Shown here piece by piece: positions 11,174-19,276 of a stretch of 64,000 bases of DNA. The notes beneath the pieces are model-generated. The model was given only the letters and a program-made list of their open reading frames with translations, did no database searches and was not told the DNA's origin. The translations under genes and the position numbers were made by a program. Position 1 is the stretch's first letter, and each line of letters opens with the position of its first letter. Source of the stretch: Sacculina carcini (Eukaryota > Arthropoda > Thecostraca > Sacculinidae). The DNA lies in the NCBI GenBank assembly GCA_916048095.2, contig OU696588.1, positions 6,998,501-7,062,500 on the forward strand, written 5' to 3'.

Positions 11174-11875
11174 TCACTGAGGAGAGGGTGCTGGCGCTGA
11201 CGAGCCCTCTCCTTCCTCGTTTCCCTGACAGTCCTTCGCCATGTGACCCAATTTGGAACAATTATAACATCGTATCCGATATTTCCTTTTGGGGCAATCT
11301 CTACTCAAATGACCAGTCTGATTGCAAATATAGCATTTTCGAGGTGAAAGCGACCCGGCATTGGCGGCTAGATAGTTTGATGGGCTTTTTGTCGTTTGTA
11401 ACACCATGCGAGTTCTGCTCGTAATATCACTCAACGACAGAGACTCTGACACTGTGCTTGCACGAATACTGGTCGCCACGTGCTCGGGTAGGCCATTTAC
11501 AAATGCACATATCAGCATATTATCGGATACGCCACCGAATGAAACAGCGAGTTTTTTCAAATCTGCTAAATATACGTCAGGCGACTCACCTTCTTGCAGA
11601 CGACGACTGGTGAACAGAGCGTATGCACGGAATCTGTCCACTCCAAACGCCGACAACAAAGCGCTGCGAGTCCCTTTCGCACAACGGCGAAGTTCATCCG
11701 GCAGTTGGGACTTCACAACAAACGCGCCTTTTGAGAGACGTAGTGACACTACGCTCATCACATCGACGCCTTTGAGCTGACACATCATCTCCGTGCGAGT
11801 CCACCATTGCACAATGTCACTCTGACCATCAAATTCTGGTATCACGCGAGCGTCGAAACCACATGAAGACTCCAT
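11174..11875 (-). CDS. G2 Gag
   Basis: About 233 residues from the ATG at 11875, just 22 nt inside the LTR. It begins with a DARVIPEFDG ... VQWWTRTEMM block shared with G7 and G8, followed by a capsid-like helical region. Two CCHC knuckles close it: CYICNQTGHLSRDC and CYNCSKLGHMAKDC. It ends SSAPAPSPQ. Open upstream sequence before this ATG lies in the LTR and is not part of the protein. Intact in this copy. Confidence 0.9.
   Translation of the reverse strand: MESSCGFDARVIPEFDGQSDIVQWWTRTEMMCQLKGVDVMSVVSLRLSKGAFVVKSQLPDELRRCAKGTRSALLSAFGVDRFRAYALFTSRRLQEGESPDVYLADLKKLAVSFGGVSDNMLICAFVNGLPEHVATSIRASTVSESLSLSDITSRTRMVLQTTKSPSNYLAANAGSLSPRKCYICNQTGHLSRDCPKRKYRIRCYNCSKLGHMAKDCQGNEEGEGSSAPAPSPQ
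11180..11225 (-). promoter_or_regulatory. G2 -1 ribosomal frameshift signal
   Basis: On the minus strand the heptamer GGGAAAC (11219-11225) lies in gag phase as G-GGA-AAC, the canonical slippery form. After a 5-nt spacer, AGGAGAGGG (11205-11213) pairs perfectly with CCCTCTCCT (11180-11188) across a 16-nt loop. It sits in the gag/pol overlap, and pol is in the -1 frame. Confidence 0.75.
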
Positions 11876-11885
11876 TTTTCGGAAG

Positions 11886-11897
11886 GGCCGGTTAGCT
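11886..11897 (-). other. G2 primer-binding site complementary to tRNA-Ile nt 1-12
   Basis: Immediately after the LTR the minus strand reads AGCTAACCGGCC, the exact complement of GGCCGGTTAGCT, the first 12 nt of the common animal tRNA-Ile(AAU). There is no TGG, so pairing with a 3' CCA end is excluded. The match ends exactly at tRNA nt 1. Confidence 0.65.
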
Positions 11898-12271
11898 TGT
11901 ATTTGAATGTAAGCACGAAAAATAAAAAAGAACAAGAAAGCACAATTCCACACGATCACACCGCAACACAATGCACTAAATACTACTCTCTCCACCGAAC
12001 AACACTAAACCACCGCACACACACCACACTCTCACTTCACCAGTAAAGCACTGCCCAACGTGCACGAGCGAACCTTGACTCCGGGCGGATACCACCCGCG
12101 CATGCATGCCCTGATAGCTCGCGCTTATGCAACGCAGCTACCTCCGCGCGCGCATACAACAACGTACACAAAATCACACTCCCACGTACGCACACAAATA
12201 CACATGCACGCAAACACAATTATATATAGTACAAAATACAATACCATGCAATGCACAATATACATAATACA
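11898..12271 (-). repeat. G2 5' LTR
   Basis: 374 bp and the partner of 7574-7947. On the minus strand it ends at 11898, and the primer-binding site follows directly. Confidence 0.93.
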
Positions 12272-12276
12272 ATCAT

Positions 12277-12881
12277 ATTAGCTCCAAGCATGGATGGTAT
12301 GGTTTTATTGTGTACAATTTAATAAAAGATACACTATACTGAATAGAAAGGCTTTATTGTCCTCAATATTTACACATTAATTTTCCGCACGACGGGCGGG
12401 TAAAATGCTACTGGTAACAAAGTAAACTACTAAATTTTAATGTCTAATTTAATTGGTTTAATTTCAAGTTCCATACGCTCTAGTTGCATAAGGATATGGG
12501 TTGTAATAACATGCAATGCCAACTATATGCATATGCTGTTTTAGCCGAAGCATAAATCTGGAATTATAGAGATGACAGAAGGTTTCATTGTTTTGATAGC
12601 GTTACACTTCTGAATTACTACACACGAAGGACGGGTGTGAATTTGAGCAGTGTTGAGGGAGAAAACTTTGTCGATATTTTAAACCAGGAATTTACAAATT
12701 TGACTTTTTCTATTGGCCGTTTTTCCTCAATTTTATGTGTGTTTGTTTCATGTTTGAGTTCTGGATTATTCCGCACGACGGGCAGCTTTAAATATGAGGC
12801 GGGTTGTGGAAAAACATGTTTTTTAAATTGAAACGTAAATTTCACATTTAGTTATTATTACTATTATTTTATTAATTACAG
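12277..12881. other. Intron-like AT-rich DNA with scattered repeat motifs
   Basis: Holds copies of a GC-rich marker (CCGCACGACGGGC) at 12383-12400 and 12769-12785, plus a diverged one at 12621-12637, in AT-rich sequence. The same repeat resumes at 19277 after G3. No gene seen. Confidence 0.6.
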
Positions 12882-12998
12882 GCAAATCCATTAGCATGGG
12901 AAGAGTGCAAGCACTATTACCACCCTAAGGTGGCCCCATGTACCGGAAGCGCCCAAAAGATTCAAAGAGAAAGAGAGTTCGGAAAGAAAAAAGTCTAG
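12882..12998 (+). CDS. Putative terminal exon, protein not recognised
   Basis: An ATTACAG acceptor (AG at 12880-12881) precedes 38 open codons ending in TAG at 12996-12998. The peptide includes ANPLAWEECKHYYHPK, two cysteines 11 residues apart and a basic tail ending GKKKV. Codon content looks protein-like compared with the AT-rich surroundings, and AATAAA poly(A) signals begin at about 13020. The phospho-lyase exon at 6141 ends in phase 0 and this one can start in phase 0 on the same strand, so it could be the last exon of that gene after a 6.5-kb intron containing G2. It could equally belong to another gene or be chance. Confidence 0.4.
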   Translation, partial: ANPLAWEECKHYYHPKVAPCTGSAQKIQREREFGKKKV

Positions 12999-13099
12999 AA
13001 AGAGAGTTGGAAAGAAAATAATAAATAAATAACAATAAATAATAGACCATCATCCGATAACAATCCATAATGTCACTCCGCCCACGTTCCTCAATAAAT

Positions 13100-13297
13100 A
13101 ATAACAATCAACAATTAATATGTGATTCAGTAAATAACAACCATCAATAAATAAGAATAAATATTAATAAATAAGTAATAAATAACAATTAAGAACAATA
13201 AATATGATTCAATAAAAAAAACATCCAACAATAAATATAAATATGATTCAATAAGTAACAACAACACAAATAAATATGATTCAATAAACAACAACAC
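13100..13297. repeat. Minisatellite, left part
   Basis: Imperfect repeats of an AATAAATATGATTCAATAAA-type unit spaced by AACAACAAC. The array is split by G3 and continues at 19059-19160. Confidence 0.75.
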
Positions 13298-13719
13298 TGA
13301 TCAAATCGACATTCGCACGTAATTTTGTATTTACAGGACGAATGATATTATCTGAAACAGAATCAAAACATAACCAATCAAATACATAACATAACATGAC
13401 GTTTACCATAACCCGGTCATGTTATGGCAATGTAAACCATAACTCAATTCAGTTTACAACAAACCAGTATTGAATATGTGAAACATCCGTCTATAGTATA
13501 GACACAAAAATGCTAATCAGTAAAATAAACACATTTAACCTGATTGCAAAGCCTACACGAAACTTACACAAACGAAAGTGCACTTGGCAACGCAATGGCG
13601 GATAGTCAGTGAACGAATGCCGCCATGTTTCGTGACTTGTGGTTGCGACCTTGACCATCGTATAGTTTGCAGTGTCTCCGCTAGAGGCGCTGCCCGGTGA
13701 CCCTGACTGATATCTAACA
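13298..13719 (-). repeat. G3 3' LTR
   Basis: 422 bp, TGTTAGAT to TTTGATCA on the minus strand. The polypurine tract ACTGGGGGGA (13720-13729) abuts it. Confidence 0.96.
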
Positions 13720-13742
13720 TCCCCCCAGTTTCTGACTGGAAA

Positions 13743-16700
13743 CTACAGATCTGTCAGGTAGTCCTTCAGATACGCTGGTGGTCGCCGAGCTCTACGCGGA
13801 CGAGCCGGTGGCTGTGAAGCATCTGACGGATCGGCGTCTGTGAGACTTCTGCTTGGATGTGCTGTGTTCTCTACAGCGTAACGACTATCGGTCATAATAT
13901 CGGTGGTTTCGGGAGTGTTTCTCGGAATTACTGCATGGCGCGTGCTACCGGTTTGCTGCGAGTGTGCGTGCTTTGCCGGGGATGTTGAGTGCGGCGGTAG
14001 CGGTTTGGTACCTCCATGTGCCGCCGGTGTCGACGGCGGCGATGACGGTGGTGTAGACGGCGCCGGCGGAGGAGACGGTGGTGACGACGCTGAAGACGGT
14101 GCCGGCGGATGAGACGCTGGTGGCGACGGTGGCAGCGACGGAGGTGACGACGATGGCGGCGGCGGCATTGACGGTGCTGCCTTGGATGGTGTCGTTGGAG
14201 TCGATGGATGGGCGTCAAATCCTTTGATGTGTCGGAGAAACCGTCTATTGCGCAATGACAGTCGACCCGATCCGTCCACCTTGACTAGGTACTGGTCGTA
14301 CGGCTTTCCTTCGACGATGACGCCTGTTCTGTCCCAACGTTTTTCGTGGGCGCCGGTCTGGTTCTGCATCAGTACTCTGTTACCTGGTGTCAAGGGCTTC
14401 AATTGACGTACGTGGCAGTTTAATTGATCAATCTGTCTCAGAAAACGTAGCCGAAGGGCCGACTCTTGGCGTCTCCAGGCGTCCCGCCACACAGGATGTA
14501 CTGAACTGTTGTTGAATACATGTGTGTCGGGAGTGACAGGCAGGAGGTCTCTCAGTTGCCTGCCGAACACTATCTGAGACGGTGACATGCACGTCTCTGG
14601 ATCCGGAGTGTTTCGATATTGGAGTAGACCGGCCGCGACCGCCTCTGAATTCATGACGCCCTGAGCGTTTGTATGAGACGCTAAGAGGCGCTTCATGGAC
14701 TTGACGGTCACTTCGGCTCGTCCATTCGACTGGGGGTGGTATGCAGACGATAGGCGGTGTCTCACGCCCCATCGGGTCAGAAACGACTCTGTCTCCTGCG
14801 CCGTGAATTCCGGCCCGCCGTCAGTGCTTATTTCCTCGGCTACTCCAAACGACGAGAAGTACGAAACGAGAGTGCTGATCAAACCTTTCGCACCTGACTT
14901 GCTGATGACAAGGTGCGGCCAGCCGCTGAACCTGTCAACGACCACTAGATATCCAGTTCCACGTACGTCTGCAAAGTCAGCCGCTATGTGTTGAAACGGT
15001 CGAGTCGGTACATTCGGTAGAACAGGTGGCAACCGGGACTGTGAAGGTGCCATAGCCCAGCATGTGCGACATCTGGACCTAGTCAATTCAATATCTTTGC
15101 TGAGTCCTGGCCAGAAAACGATGTCGCGCGCTCGGCTGCTCATTCTGCTGGTGCCTTGATGAGCGGAGTGCAATGCACATAAAATGTCGCTTCTTAAAGC
15201 GTGGGGAACGACAATTCGGCTATTCATCATAAGAACGTCGTCAACTACGGAAAGATCGTCACGATACTGCCAAAATGGCTGCAAATCCTCTGGCACGGCG
15301 TCACGGGATGACGGGAACCCTCGCTCCACGAGTTTAATCAGCATCTGTAGATCCTTGTCCGATGCAGTGCATTCTCTAACCCTGGCCCATGTGACGGCCT
15401 CCAGCGAGTCGGTGGCAGATCGAGCTGCCGCAACAACACCGGACTCAAGATCATCGCCTGCATACCACTCAGCTGGGACACGTACCACAGCTAGGACACT
15501 GATGTCGTCATCCTCACCATCGCGAGCGCTGGGCTTCCGTGAAGTTGCATCTGCGGCAGGTATTGTACGTCCTGGTACGTGTACAATCTTATAACGCCAC
15601 ATTAGCGTCCGTTGTTTGAGACGAAAGAGGCGCGGGTTGGATATGTCGCCGAGAGCTCTATCACCGAGTACTTTGACGAGCGGTTTGTGATCTGTAGTGA
15701 TTACTAGATCACGACACCCCATGGAGAAAAACTTGGTGTCCTCAAGTGCCCACGCTACGGCTAAAGCTTCGCCCTCGATCGGAGCATAGCGTTTCTCTGC
15801 ATCGCGCAAGAACCGGGATCCAGCCGCCGTGATTTTCCACCCGTCGACGCAACACCCGGGCACTTGTGAATCGCATGAACAGTGCTTTTGGCGCAGCCAG
15901 TAGCCCACGCCAGTCTGGGACCAGTCAGGATTCAGGCACGTCAACTTGTTGGGATCGAAGATCTCCACTCCGTGCCGTATCTCATCAATGATTGACTGCT
16001 TGGATTTTTGAAAAGCGTCCTCAAGCTGCGGATTCCAGTAAAAGTTAACCTTCGGACTGAGGAGAGGCTTGAAAGGAGCCATAATGTTTGTGGTTCTTCC
16101 ATACTGAGACACCTGATTCACGAGGCCGAACCAGGCACGTACATCGGTTATGTTCACGGGTCTCGGAAAGCTCGCGATTGCGTCTAGGTATTTTGGCAAC
16201 GGCCGTACCTCGTGACTGGTGATTTCGAAACCGGCAAAATTCACTGTTGTGGACGAAAACTGGAACTTGGCAGGATTCAGTATAACTCCGTTGTGTCCCA
16301 CGTGGATAAGATAATCAATTACTCGCCACCAGTGATCTGTGATGCTGGAGTCCCATATCAACGTGTCGTCCACGCATTTGGTCTTACGTGGTACGTCGGC
16401 AATTATGGCATCGTAACGTTGCGTGTATGCGTCTTGCGACGCTAGAAAACCCATGGGCGCGCGTTTGTACCTGAAGCGACCTTGTTCGGTTAAAAACGTT
16501 GTCAAATGACGGTCCTCGGGCCGTATCTCTATGGAATGGAATCCATTCCATGCGTCCGTCACTGTTTTGATGGACATCGTTGGGACTGATCTCGCTTGTC
16601 TGACGGGAGGCACTGTGTAGTGCGTGTCTCTCTGGCTGTGCCGATTCAATGGTTGAAGGTCAACTGTTCGACGAGGGGAGCCATCTGACTTCGGAGTTAG

Positions 16701-18575
16701 CACCATGCTGTGCAACCATGTCACCGGCGTGTTTGCTGGTACTCGCTCTATAACTCCGAGGGCTACGTCTCTCTCCAGCTGCTCCGACACCTCCTCGCGC
16801 CAGTGGACCGGAACATTCGGTGGTCGTTTCGTCACCACGGGCCGTGCGTCGGGATCAACCTGAATCTCCATTGGGGGTCCTGTCATGGCCGGCAGAGGCT
16901 GGTGTGGACACGTGTTGAATGTCGACGATGCGAAGATTGCCAGTAACCAGTCCTTCATGGCATCAGCTGAACGCAGAGATGGAGCTATCGGAAGATGCGC
17001 TGGCCGTGGAGGTGGTGCAGATCGCTTTGGGCACCCACAAGGCGCCACGCCGGACTCAACGCGTGAACTAGTTACTTTCTGGCTTGCTGATGCGTCCGAT
17101 TTGGCTCCAATTTTGGGAAAGTCGTGTTCAATCACTCCGAGGCTTGTCAACGCTGCCCTGCTCAGGTAAAAGTGTTGAGTGGCATCTGTGACATGTACTG
17201 TGACGCGCACCTCGTGCAAACGACCACTTGAATCTGCACCAGACAATTTCAGGAATACGACACCGATGATATGTATCGCTTCTTCGTTTGCTGCCAGGAT
17301 GCGCTTCTGTACTCGATGAACATGGCGCTGCTGTAGACCCAGCTTGCGAAGCTGTGAGATGCCCATTAAACAAGTCTGAGCCCCAGAATCCGCCACAGCT
17401 ATCAGCTCTGCTTGCCGTGGTGGAGGAATGCGAAACTCTGCTCGTCTGTACGCCTCTCTGTCAACGCTGACGCTCACTGTCAACGTAGGATGCGGCATGA
17501 ACTCTTCTTTCTGCCCGTTGTGCGACGCCATGTGAGAGCTTTCATGTCCTTTGCCACTGAAGCGTTCCCTGTGGACTGTTGTTACCCGGTGCGTGCTATT
17601 ACCATTAAGCTCTGATGCTGCAGCGTGATGAAACAGTGCTTCAACATGATGGGCACGATTGCGCGAGTGTTGATTCTTCCAACAATCCAAACACGTCTGA
17701 AATTCACGCAACTTGCCGCGGACATTGCCGTATCGCTGTGTCAGCTTTCCACAGGTGCATCGCATTTTTATTTTAAGCTTGTCGTCATCCGATGGTTCTT
17801 CTTGGTCCTTCAGATGCCTGCTAGCGCTCTTGCGCGTTGATTTTTTATAGCTGCTCACGGCGATTTTGGAACTGTCCGTTGTCATCGCTCTGGCAGCAAT
17901 TTCTTTGCTGTCTATTAGCGCCACGATCTCAGCTAATGACAGACTGTCGACTGCTGTTGTTCCCAGTACCTCCTTCTTGATTTCCTCATCCGAAAGGCTG
18001 TTCAATAAAACCATTTTTACAATGTCCTCGGTATAATTGACATGAGTAGTTCCGGCACATCTTGGCTGACTACAGGACCCTACTTTAGTCCATTCACAAA
18101 CGTTGGCCAGTCCCCGCAGTCGTGCTACATATTGACGAACGTGTTCTCCTGCTGCCTGAGTAGACCGCAATAGTTTTGTTCTCCGTGCGCTCAACGCGAC
18201 GCTGACAACTGTGAGGCGCTTCATGGCAGCCAAAATTTCTTCTGCGGACCTGTAAGCGATATCAGGATCTTCTCTGACCAGAGCTGCCTCTATATCTGGT
18301 TCACAACACGCCAGCAGCTGTGCGGTGACTTGGTCAGATGATATTTCGGTCCCGCGAAGAAACATTGACCACCGGCGAGTGAATGATACCCAATCCTCTT
18401 CTTCGATGTCTTGCTGTAATGTTGGGCGACATATCTTGGGCGCTTTTTGCCGTGTACCGACCGCTTCATGGACGTTCTTTTGGTGTAGATTCATCAAAGA
18501 CACGCACGTGCTCAAGTCGTCGGCTCGTTTTACTTCCAAGCACCCCGCCGCTTCGCATTTCAACGATACAGCCAT
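13743..18575 (-). CDS. G3 Gag-Pol polyprotein
   Basis: The start chosen is the ATG at 18575 (MAVSLKCEAAG), 56 nt inside the LTR. The open frame extends upstream to 18605 only through a GTG. The Gag region has cysteine pairs (CTCG ... CLDC) in place of a classical CCHC knuckle. Protease is ADSGAQ near residue 400. RT shows VTDAWNGFHSIEI and CVDD in place of the usual YVDD/YIDD. RNase H shows DWSQTGVGYW, EGEALAVAW, TTDHKPL and ADATSR. Integrase has a CRTCW zinc half and the DDE triad in AADFADV, STDGGPEF and NGRAEV. A tail of about 80 residues very rich in Pro and Ser precedes a basic end. Product: capsid plus enzymes for cytoplasmic reverse transcription and nuclear integration. Confidence 0.95.
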   Translation of the reverse strand: MAVSLKCEAAGCLEVKRADDLSTCVSLMNLHQKNVHEAVGTRQKAPKICRPTLQQDIEEEDWVSFTRRWSMFLRGTEISSDQVTAQLLACCEPDIEAALVREDPDIAYRSAEEILAAMKRLTVVSVALSARRTKLLRSTQAAGEHVRQYVARLRGLANVCEWTKVGSCSQPRCAGTTHVNYTEDIVKMVLLNSLSDEEIKKEVLGTTAVDSLSLAEIVALIDSKEIAARAMTTDSSKIAVSSYKKSTRKSASRHLKDQEEPSDDDKLKIKMRCTCGKLTQRYGNVRGKLREFQTCLDCWKNQHSRNRAHHVEALFHHAAASELNGNSTHRVTTVHRERFSGKGHESSHMASHNGQKEEFMPHPTLTVSVSVDREAYRRAEFRIPPPRQAELIAVADSGAQTCLMGISQLRKLGLQQRHVHRVQKRILAANEEAIHIIGVVFLKLSGADSSGRLHEVRVTVHVTDATQHFYLSRAALTSLGVIEHDFPKIGAKSDASASQKVTSSRVESGVAPCGCPKRSAPPPRPAHLPIAPSLRSADAMKDWLLAIFASSTFNTCPHQPLPAMTGPPMEIQVDPDARPVVTKRPPNVPVHWREEVSEQLERDVALGVIERVPANTPVTWLHSMVLTPKSDGSPRRTVDLQPLNRHSQRDTHYTVPPVRQARSVPTMSIKTVTDAWNGFHSIEIRPEDRHLTTFLTEQGRFRYKRAPMGFLASQDAYTQRYDAIIADVPRKTKCVDDTLIWDSSITDHWWRVIDYLIHVGHNGVILNPAKFQFSSTTVNFAGFEITSHEVRPLPKYLDAIASFPRPVNITDVRAWFGLVNQVSQYGRTTNIMAPFKPLLSPKVNFYWNPQLEDAFQKSKQSIIDEIRHGVEIFDPNKLTCLNPDWSQTGVGYWLRQKHCSCDSQVPGCCVDGWKITAAGSRFLRDAEKRYAPIEGEALAVAWALEDTKFFSMGCRDLVITTDHKPLVKVLGDRALGDISNPRLFRLKQRTLMWRYKIVHVPGRTIPAADATSRKPSARDGEDDDISVLAVVRVPAEWYAGDDLESGVVAAARSATDSLEAVTWARVRECTASDKDLQMLIKLVERGFPSSRDAVPEDLQPFWQYRDDLSVVDDVLMMNSRIVVPHALRSDILCALHSAHQGTSRMSSRARDIVFWPGLSKDIELTRSRCRTCWAMAPSQSRLPPVLPNVPTRPFQHIAADFADVRGTGYLVVVDRFSGWPHLVISKSGAKGLISTLVSYFSSFGVAEEISTDGGPEFTAQETESFLTRWGVRHRLSSAYHPQSNGRAEVTVKSMKRLLASHTNAQGVMNSEAVAAGLLQYRNTPDPETCMSPSQIVFGRQLRDLLPVTPDTHVFNNSSVHPVWRDAWRRQESALRLRFLRQIDQLNCHVRQLKPLTPGNRVLMQNQTGAHEKRWDRTGVIVEGKPYDQYLVKVDGSGRLSLRNRRFLRHIKGFDAHPSTPTTPSKAAPSMPPPPSSSPPSLPPSPPASHPPAPSSASSPPSPPPAPSTPPSSPPSTPAAHGGTKPLPPHSTSPAKHAHSQQTGSTRHAVIPRNTPETTDIMTDSRYAVENTAHPSRSLTDADPSDASQPPARPRRARRPPAYLKDYLTDL

Positions 18576-18622
18576 GACAACTATCTTGAGAATTTCGATA
18601 CGCACTCAAGTTGCACTGACGT

Positions 18623-18631
18623 ATAATATCA
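18623..18631 (-). other. G3 primer-binding region without TGG; self-priming candidate
   Basis: After the LTR the minus strand reads TGATATTATACGTC, which cannot pair with a tRNA CCA end. Its first 9 nt (TGATATTAT) are perfectly complementary to ATAATATCA within the LTR (18677-18685 and 13343-13351), about 50 nt before the LTR end. This would suit Tf1/sushi-type self-priming if the transcript starts there; inference only. Confidence 0.35.
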
Positions 18632-19053
18632 TGATCAAATCGACATTCGCACGTAATTTTGTATTTACAGGACGAATGATATTATCTGAAACAGAATCAA
18701 AACATAACCAATCAAATACATAACATAACATGACGTTTACCATAACCCGGTCATGTTATGGCAATGTAAACCATAACTCAATTCAGTTTACAACAAACCA
18801 GTATTGAATATGTGAAACATCCGTCTATAGTATAGACACAAAAATGCTAATCAGTAAAATAAACACATTTAACCTGATTGCAAAGCCTACACGAAACTTA
18901 CACAAACGAAAGTGCACTTGGCAACGCAATGGCGGATAGTCAGTGAACGAATGCCGCCATGTTTCGTGACTTGTGGTTGCGACCTTGACCATCGTATAGT
19001 TTGCAGTGTCTCCGCTAGAGGCGCTGCCCGGTGACCCTGACTGATATCTAACA
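18632..19053 (-). repeat. G3 5' LTR
   Basis: Identical to 13298-13719. Followed by TSD AACAC and the interrupted minisatellite. Confidence 0.96.
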
Positions 19054-19058
19054 AACAC

Positions 19059-19160
19059 CAATAAATATGATTCAATAAACAACAACAATAAATATGATTC
19101 AATAAACAGCAACAACAATAAATATGATTCAATAAACAACAACAACAATAAATATGGTTC
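19059..19160. repeat. Minisatellite, right part
   Basis: About four copies of AATAAATATGATTCAATAAA plus CAACAAC spacers of 27-33 bp, continuous with 13100-13297 once G3 is removed. Confidence 0.85.
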
Positions 19161-19276
19161 AATCTTTTATCTTTTAAGTCTTTTATATTGGCTAAAACTT
19201 TCCTATGGGTTTGTTTTTCTTTTTCAATTTGCACTAATTTTTTATGAATTGAATATTAATTATATTTTATGAACTG

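Larger units (their letters stand above)
7971..11261 (-). pseudogene. G2 pol (protease, RT, RNase H, integrase), interrupted by a hAT MITE
   Basis: The frame overlaps the end of gag and is entered by -1 frameshifting. Protease motif: VLVDTGCS. RT: conserved VRPVLDFREFNK, MDLKKAYLQI and AYVDD. RNase H: VWVDASN, LSELEAV, FTDSS and NKADCLTR. Integrase: an HHCC finger (GHPGIHQTRYF ... CDICNS), then Asp in LAADF and Asp in LLDND. The third catalytic Glu is missing: GITGRSH stands where G7 has GIVERCH and G8 has GIIERNH. A 325-bp MITE plus 8-bp TSD lies at 8609-8941 between the second Asp and the third catalytic position. Without it the frame is continuous to the stop at 7971. A VWVRQRGDRCD ... VNGINRQVGDVRPR module ends the protein, a GPY-like C-terminal module typical of the clan. 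Confidence 0.92.
7574..12271 (-). mobile_element. G2: LTR retrotransposon of the tRNA-5'-end-primed clan
   Basis: 374-bp LTRs (7574-7947 and 11898-12271) and the TSD ATCAT (7569-7573 and 12272-12276) define a complete element on the minus strand. The order is gag, then pol in the -1 frame, with protease, RT, RNase H and integrase, as in Ty3/gypsy. The proteins are divergent and closest within this window to G7, G8 and G10. The LTRs differ at roughly a dozen positions. A 325-bp hAT MITE interrupts the integrase. Confidence 0.95.
13298..19053 (-). mobile_element. G3: intact, very young Ty3/gypsy LTR retrotransposon
   Basis: The 422-bp LTRs (13298-13719 and 18632-19053) are identical by eye over their full length. 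TSD AACAC is at 13293-13297 and 19054-19058. A single uninterrupted gag-pol ORF of about 1,610 codons lies between them on the minus strand. Identical LTRs and an unbroken ORF mean a recent insertion that may still be active. Confidence 0.97.

Noticed and set aside
13903..14218. Gly/Asp-rich and Arg-rich proteins opposite the G3 tail
   Set aside because: They are other frames of the Pro/Ser-coding GC-rich repeat in G3 pol.
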